DNA from: Halomonas sp. GFAJ-1
GTDB lineage: Bacteria; Pseudomonadota; Gammaproteobacteria; Pseudomonadales; Halomonadaceae
Length of the DNA stretch: 64,000 bases
Assembly: GCA_002966495.1 (NCBI GenBank)
Contig: CP016490.1
Span: 124,001-188,000, forward strand
Direction: 5' to 3'
Below the pieces are notes generated by a model, which saw only the letters and a program-made list of their open reading frames with translations, was not told where the DNA came from and did no database searches. Position numbers and translations under genes: made by a program. Every line of letters begins with the position of its first letter. Position 1 is the stretch's first letter. Below are positions 61,629 through 64,000 of this stretch, in pieces.

Positions 61629-62012
61629 TTATAAGCGTTTAACGAAAATCCAGAAAGTATCTCCAGAAAGCGCCTTTTTCATATGCACTTTTACTTTTGT
61701 GGGCGTCATCTGATAATCGAACACGTACTCAAACATGGTGTTTAAATCACCATTTTTAACGCCTTCCTTGAAACGGCCCTGAAATTCTTTGCTTTGTGTG
61801 CAGGGAGCAACATCAGTAAAGAAATTTTTGCCAATGACGCTTTTAGGGTCACGACCGGTAATACCGCCTTCCGCTGCGTTGTATTGAATGATTTTGCCAT
61901 TGGCATCTAGTTGGATGGCGCCAAAAGCTAGCGTATCAAGCTTTTTGTCGTCCATGTTGGCTAGGGCATTTTCAATATCATCGCCGCCAAAACGTACCGT
62001 TTCCATCGCCAT
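61629..62012 (-). CDS. pyp: Photoactive yellow protein
   Basis: 127 residues from the ATG at 62012, eight bases after AGGAG; an upstream frame start includes that site. PYP is a soluble PAS-fold blue-light receptor with p-coumarate bound to a cysteine as thioester. Counting from the second ATG (METV, 125 residues), every key residue is at its Halorhodospira halophila position: Tyr42, Glu46, Thr50, Arg52, Cys69 and Met100. The N-terminal cap (FGGDDIENALANMDD) and C-terminal strand (GDTFWIFVKRL) are also present. It is followed by genes for its chromophore. It likely controls a light response, unknown here. Confidence 0.97.
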   Translation of the reverse strand: MAMETVRFGGDDIENALANMDDKKLDTLAFGAIQLDANGKIIQYNAAEGGITGRDPKSVIGKNFFTDVAPCTQSKEFQGRFKEGVKNGDLNTMFEYVFDYQMTPTKVKVHMKKALSGDTFWIFVKRL

Positions 62013-62062
62013 TACCACATCTCCTGTTTGAATACCTTGCAAACATATTTAATAAATCAATA

Positions 62063-62091
62063 TCTATACAAAAGATATACATTAATTGTAA
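62063..62091 (-). promoter_or_regulatory. Possible pyp promoter in an A+T-rich leader
   Basis: On the - strand TTACAA (62086-62091) and TATAGA (62063-62068) lie 17 bases apart, each a partial sigma70 match. The region 62013-62175 is much richer in A+T than its surroundings and contains short inverted repeats (GTATATC / GATATTG type), a plausible site for a regulator. Confidence 0.35.
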
Positions 62092-62175
62092 TTACCACTT
62101 GAATCTAGCAGTGCCAGCGACCTAGCGCAATCAACTCGTACTATTTTATTAAAAATACTGGCGTTCCTGCTTATT

Positions 62176-62670
62176 TCAGCTTAGTTCCGTTAGCCTAAAT
62201 ACGTAGAGCGCAAACGAACCAGCGGTGCGGTCAGCAATCAAAAAGCCCAGCTGATGGATCGTGTGAGGGTCGAGTGGCGGCGCACTGGTCAGTAGCGTGC
62301 CGCGGCGCACGGCTTCAAAGCTATGCCAAGGAAAATCCCACGTTTCCCACTCATCTTTGGTAGGCGTGAACGTTACCCGATAGGCACTGGCGTCTTCTAA
62401 TGCAGTACTTTTTAAACGCAGCTGATAGGTGCGACCATCGCCGCGCACCCTAAGCCTTATGCCCTCGCCCTGGGTAAGCAATGGTTCAATGTGATCAGGC
62501 TCGCGGCGTACCGAAGCAAAGCCACCGCCGTTTTCCAATGAGACCTCGCCATAAAAGCAGCCTGAGCCTGCTTCAATACGAAACCCACTGTGGGACTCAC
62601 CGCCCATTACGCCATCGTCCACGGCATACCAGCGCTGCTGCTCGCTTGGGTCGGTAAAAGTTAACGTCAT
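62176..62670 (-). CDS. CIA30-domain (complex I intermediate-associated 30) protein
   Basis: 164 residues. The CIA30/NDUFAF1-like pattern is clear: WYAVDDGVMGGESHSGFRI near the start, FYGEVSLENGGGFASVRREP, GIRLRVRGDGRTYQLRLK and the ending IHQLGFLIADRTAGSFALYV. In mitochondria the family assists complex I assembly; bacterial members are not well characterised. GAGGAG lies five bases before the ATG. It lies between pyp and eutC, on the same strand, and could be co-transcribed with pyp downstream. Confidence 0.87.
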   Translation of the reverse strand: MTLTFTDPSEQQRWYAVDDGVMGGESHSGFRIEAGSGCFYGEVSLENGGGFASVRREPDHIEPLLTQGEGIRLRVRGDGRTYQLRLKSTALEDASAYRVTFTPTKDEWETWDFPWHSFEAVRRGTLLTSAPPLDPHTIHQLGFLIADRTAGSFALYVFRLTELS

Positions 62671-62733
62671 GGTGGCTCCTCAAAAGTGGGATATCTAGCG
62701 TTTCACTACGGCTTAATGAATGCAACATTGACT

Positions 62734-63573
62734 TCAATCAGCGACGAGGAAGTTATCCTTAAAACCTGTGGTAACGGCGTCGCCTTCCAGCACGTTATCT
62801 TCGCTGCGATCTTTCAACTTTACGCCGGAAAGCCTTAGCTGCCGGGCCTCCTTTAATAGCAATAGCATCCGCCGTGCAGCCTCCTCAGGGTTCAACCCTG
62901 CCGGACGGACATTTGAAATACAGTTTCGCCGGTCATCTTTCAGACCCACTTCAGGCGCCCAGGTCATATACAACCCGAGGCTATCGGGGGAGCTTAATCC
63001 TGGGCGTTCGCCAATCATCACCAGCACCGCATCGGCGTTAAGCAGCGCACCCACTTCATCGCCAATGGCGACACGGCCCTGCTCGACAAAGGTTAAGGGT
63101 GCGAGCTGCCACGCTTGCTGATCACTTTCAAAGGCGCGATACAGCGCAGTAAGCAACGGCGCGCTGTTCTGCTGCACCGCCAGTGCGGAAAGCCCATCGA
63201 CAATCACCACCGCCAAATCGAAGCGCTGACCTGACTCGGCGGCTTGCTGCAGCTGCTCCCGCGACGGCTCGCTTAAGCGTCGGCCATAGTCGGGCCGCTG
63301 TAGATAAGTAGCGCGATCCTTTGCAAGCGTGTGTAAGCGAATAGGCGACGCAGTGAGGTTAAGCGTGTCGGTTAGCGCTGCCTCTAAGGCTTCACCATCA
63401 AGTGCACAGTGAACGGCATCCTGGGCTTGAGCGTGGGCCAGCTGAAACGCTAATAGCTTGCTGGTGGGTAGACTAACCCCAGCGCGTCCAAGGCCAATCC
63501 GCGCATCGGTAAAGGCGCTCAATCGCTCCCAAGGATTTTCCACCACGATGGGGGATAAGGGTTTATGCACCAT
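62734..63573 (-). CDS. eutC: Ethanolamine ammonia-lyase small subunit
   Basis: 279 residues from the ATG at 63573 with AAGGAG seven bases upstream. The family pattern is present: DARIGLGRAGVSLPTSKLLAFQLAHAQAQDAVH, DLAVVIVDGLSALAVQ, IGERPGLSSPDSLGLYMTWAPEVG and DDRRNCISNVRPAGLNPEEAA. With EutB it forms the adenosylcobalamin-dependent enzyme that splits ethanolamine to acetaldehyde and ammonia. It overlaps the eutB end by 11 bases. Confidence 0.95.
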   Translation of the reverse strand: MVHKPLSPIVVENPWERLSAFTDARIGLGRAGVSLPTSKLLAFQLAHAQAQDAVHCALDGEALEAALTDTLNLTASPIRLHTLAKDRATYLQRPDYGRRLSEPSREQLQQAAESGQRFDLAVVIVDGLSALAVQQNSAPLLTALYRAFESDQQAWQLAPLTFVEQGRVAIGDEVGALLNADAVLVMIGERPGLSSPDSLGLYMTWAPEVGLKDDRRNCISNVRPAGLNPEEAARRMLLLLKEARQLRLSGVKLKDRSEDNVLEGDAVTTGFKDNFLVAD

Positions 63574-64000
63574 GGCTCGGCTCCTTAGGCAGGTGACGCA
63601 GGCTGTTCGCAAAGGCGGTGGGGAGTTGGTCATTCAGCCGATACGTACTGACATCCTGGAAAATCTGCATGTCCACCAACCAGCGCTCAAATTCGGGCGC
63701 TGCTTTCAGCCCCAGTACGCGCCGCGCATAAAGCGCGTCATGAAAAGAAGTGGTTTGGTAGTTGAGCATAATGTCGTCAGAGCCGGGGATGCCCATAATG
63801 AAGTTACAGCCCGCTACGCCGAGTAGCGTCAGAAGGTTATCCATATCGTTTTGATCGGCCTCAGCGTGGTTGGTGTAGCAAACGTCGCAACCCATAGGCA
63901 CCCCTAACAGCTTGCCGCAGAAGTGATCCTCAAGCCCCGCCCGAGTGATCTCTTTACCGTCGAATAAATACTCAGGGCCAATAAAGCCCACCACGGTATT
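63563..64000 (-). CDS. eutB: Ethanolamine ammonia-lyase large subunit, C-terminal part (runs off right edge)
   Basis: Only the last ~145 residues are in the window. They match EutB closely: GFIGPEYLFDGKEITRAGLEDHF, MGCDVCYTNHAEADQNDMDNLL, GCNFIMGIPGSDDIMLNYQTTSFHD and PEFERWLVDMQIF. EutB carries the catalytic barrel that binds adenosylcobalamin. It overlaps eutC. Confidence 0.95.
   Translation of the reverse strand, partial: NTVVGFIGPEYLFDGKEITRAGLEDHFCGKLLGVPMGCDVCYTNHAEADQNDMDNLLTLLGVAGCNFIMGIPGSDDIMLNYQTTSFHDALYARRVLGLKAAPEFERWLVDMQIFQDVSTYRLNDQLPTAFANSLRHLPKEPSHGA

Overview
The window looks like chromosomal DNA of a halophilic gammaproteobacterium of the Halomonadaceae, probably Halomonas. 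That is an inference from gene order and protein resemblance; no database search was possible. The signs are the order queA-tgt-yajC-secD-secF, suhB/trmJ-cysE-iscR-iscS-iscA, ndk-rlmN-pilF-rodZ-ispG-hisS-yfgM-bamB-der, aroE-hemF-tsaC-dprA-lysM | def-fmt-rsmB-trkA-trkH, the bioBFHCDA operon, TRAP transport genes and a photoactive yellow protein (PYP) cluster.

Layout. 1-13.8 kb is accessory: the start of an SMC-like ATPase (- strand), a TRAP transporter whose binding-protein gene has one in-frame TGA, a PLP aminotransferase meeting an ornithine-cyclodeaminase-family gene tail to tail, an AraC regulator, and a 6.2-kb gene for a ~2070-residue repeat protein that looks like a type I secreted surface protein. 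A tRNA-Leu(CAA) gene marks the boundary. 14-34 kb is dense housekeeping: queuosine tRNA modification, Sec accessory membrane proteins, a SuhB-like protein with an eroded active site, cysteine and Fe-S genes without iscU/hscBA/fdx, RNA methylation, cell shape, isoprenoid synthesis, histidyl-tRNA synthetase, outer-membrane assembly and a ribosome GTPase. 34-50 kb holds envelope lipoproteins, a peptidase, aroE-hemF-tsaC-dprA-lysM running leftward and def-fmt-rsmB-(dodecin)-trkA-trkH running rightward. 50.4-56.2 kb is a complete biotin operon behind a strong promoter and BirA-like operators. 56.2-58.7 kb has a sirtuin and AceK.

58.8-62.1 kb is the most striking accessory locus: pyp, a short p-coumarate:CoA ligase and a tyrosine ammonia-lyase, all on the - strand. 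Together they can make a blue-light photoreceptor and its chromophore from tyrosine. The right end holds a CIA30-domain protein and the ethanolamine ammonia-lyase genes eutC and eutB (eutB runs off the window).

The best candidates for something little described are the giant repeat protein, with about ten copies of a 105-140-residue unit I cannot assign to a named family, and the self-contained PYP locus with a terminator-like hairpin after the photoreceptor gene. Smaller oddities are the broken dctP, the metal-ligand-less SuhB, the reduced isc operon, a dodecin gene frameshifted near its end, and a zinc-cysteine-less sirtuin. No CRISPR array, insertion sequence, integrase, rRNA or replication origin was seen.
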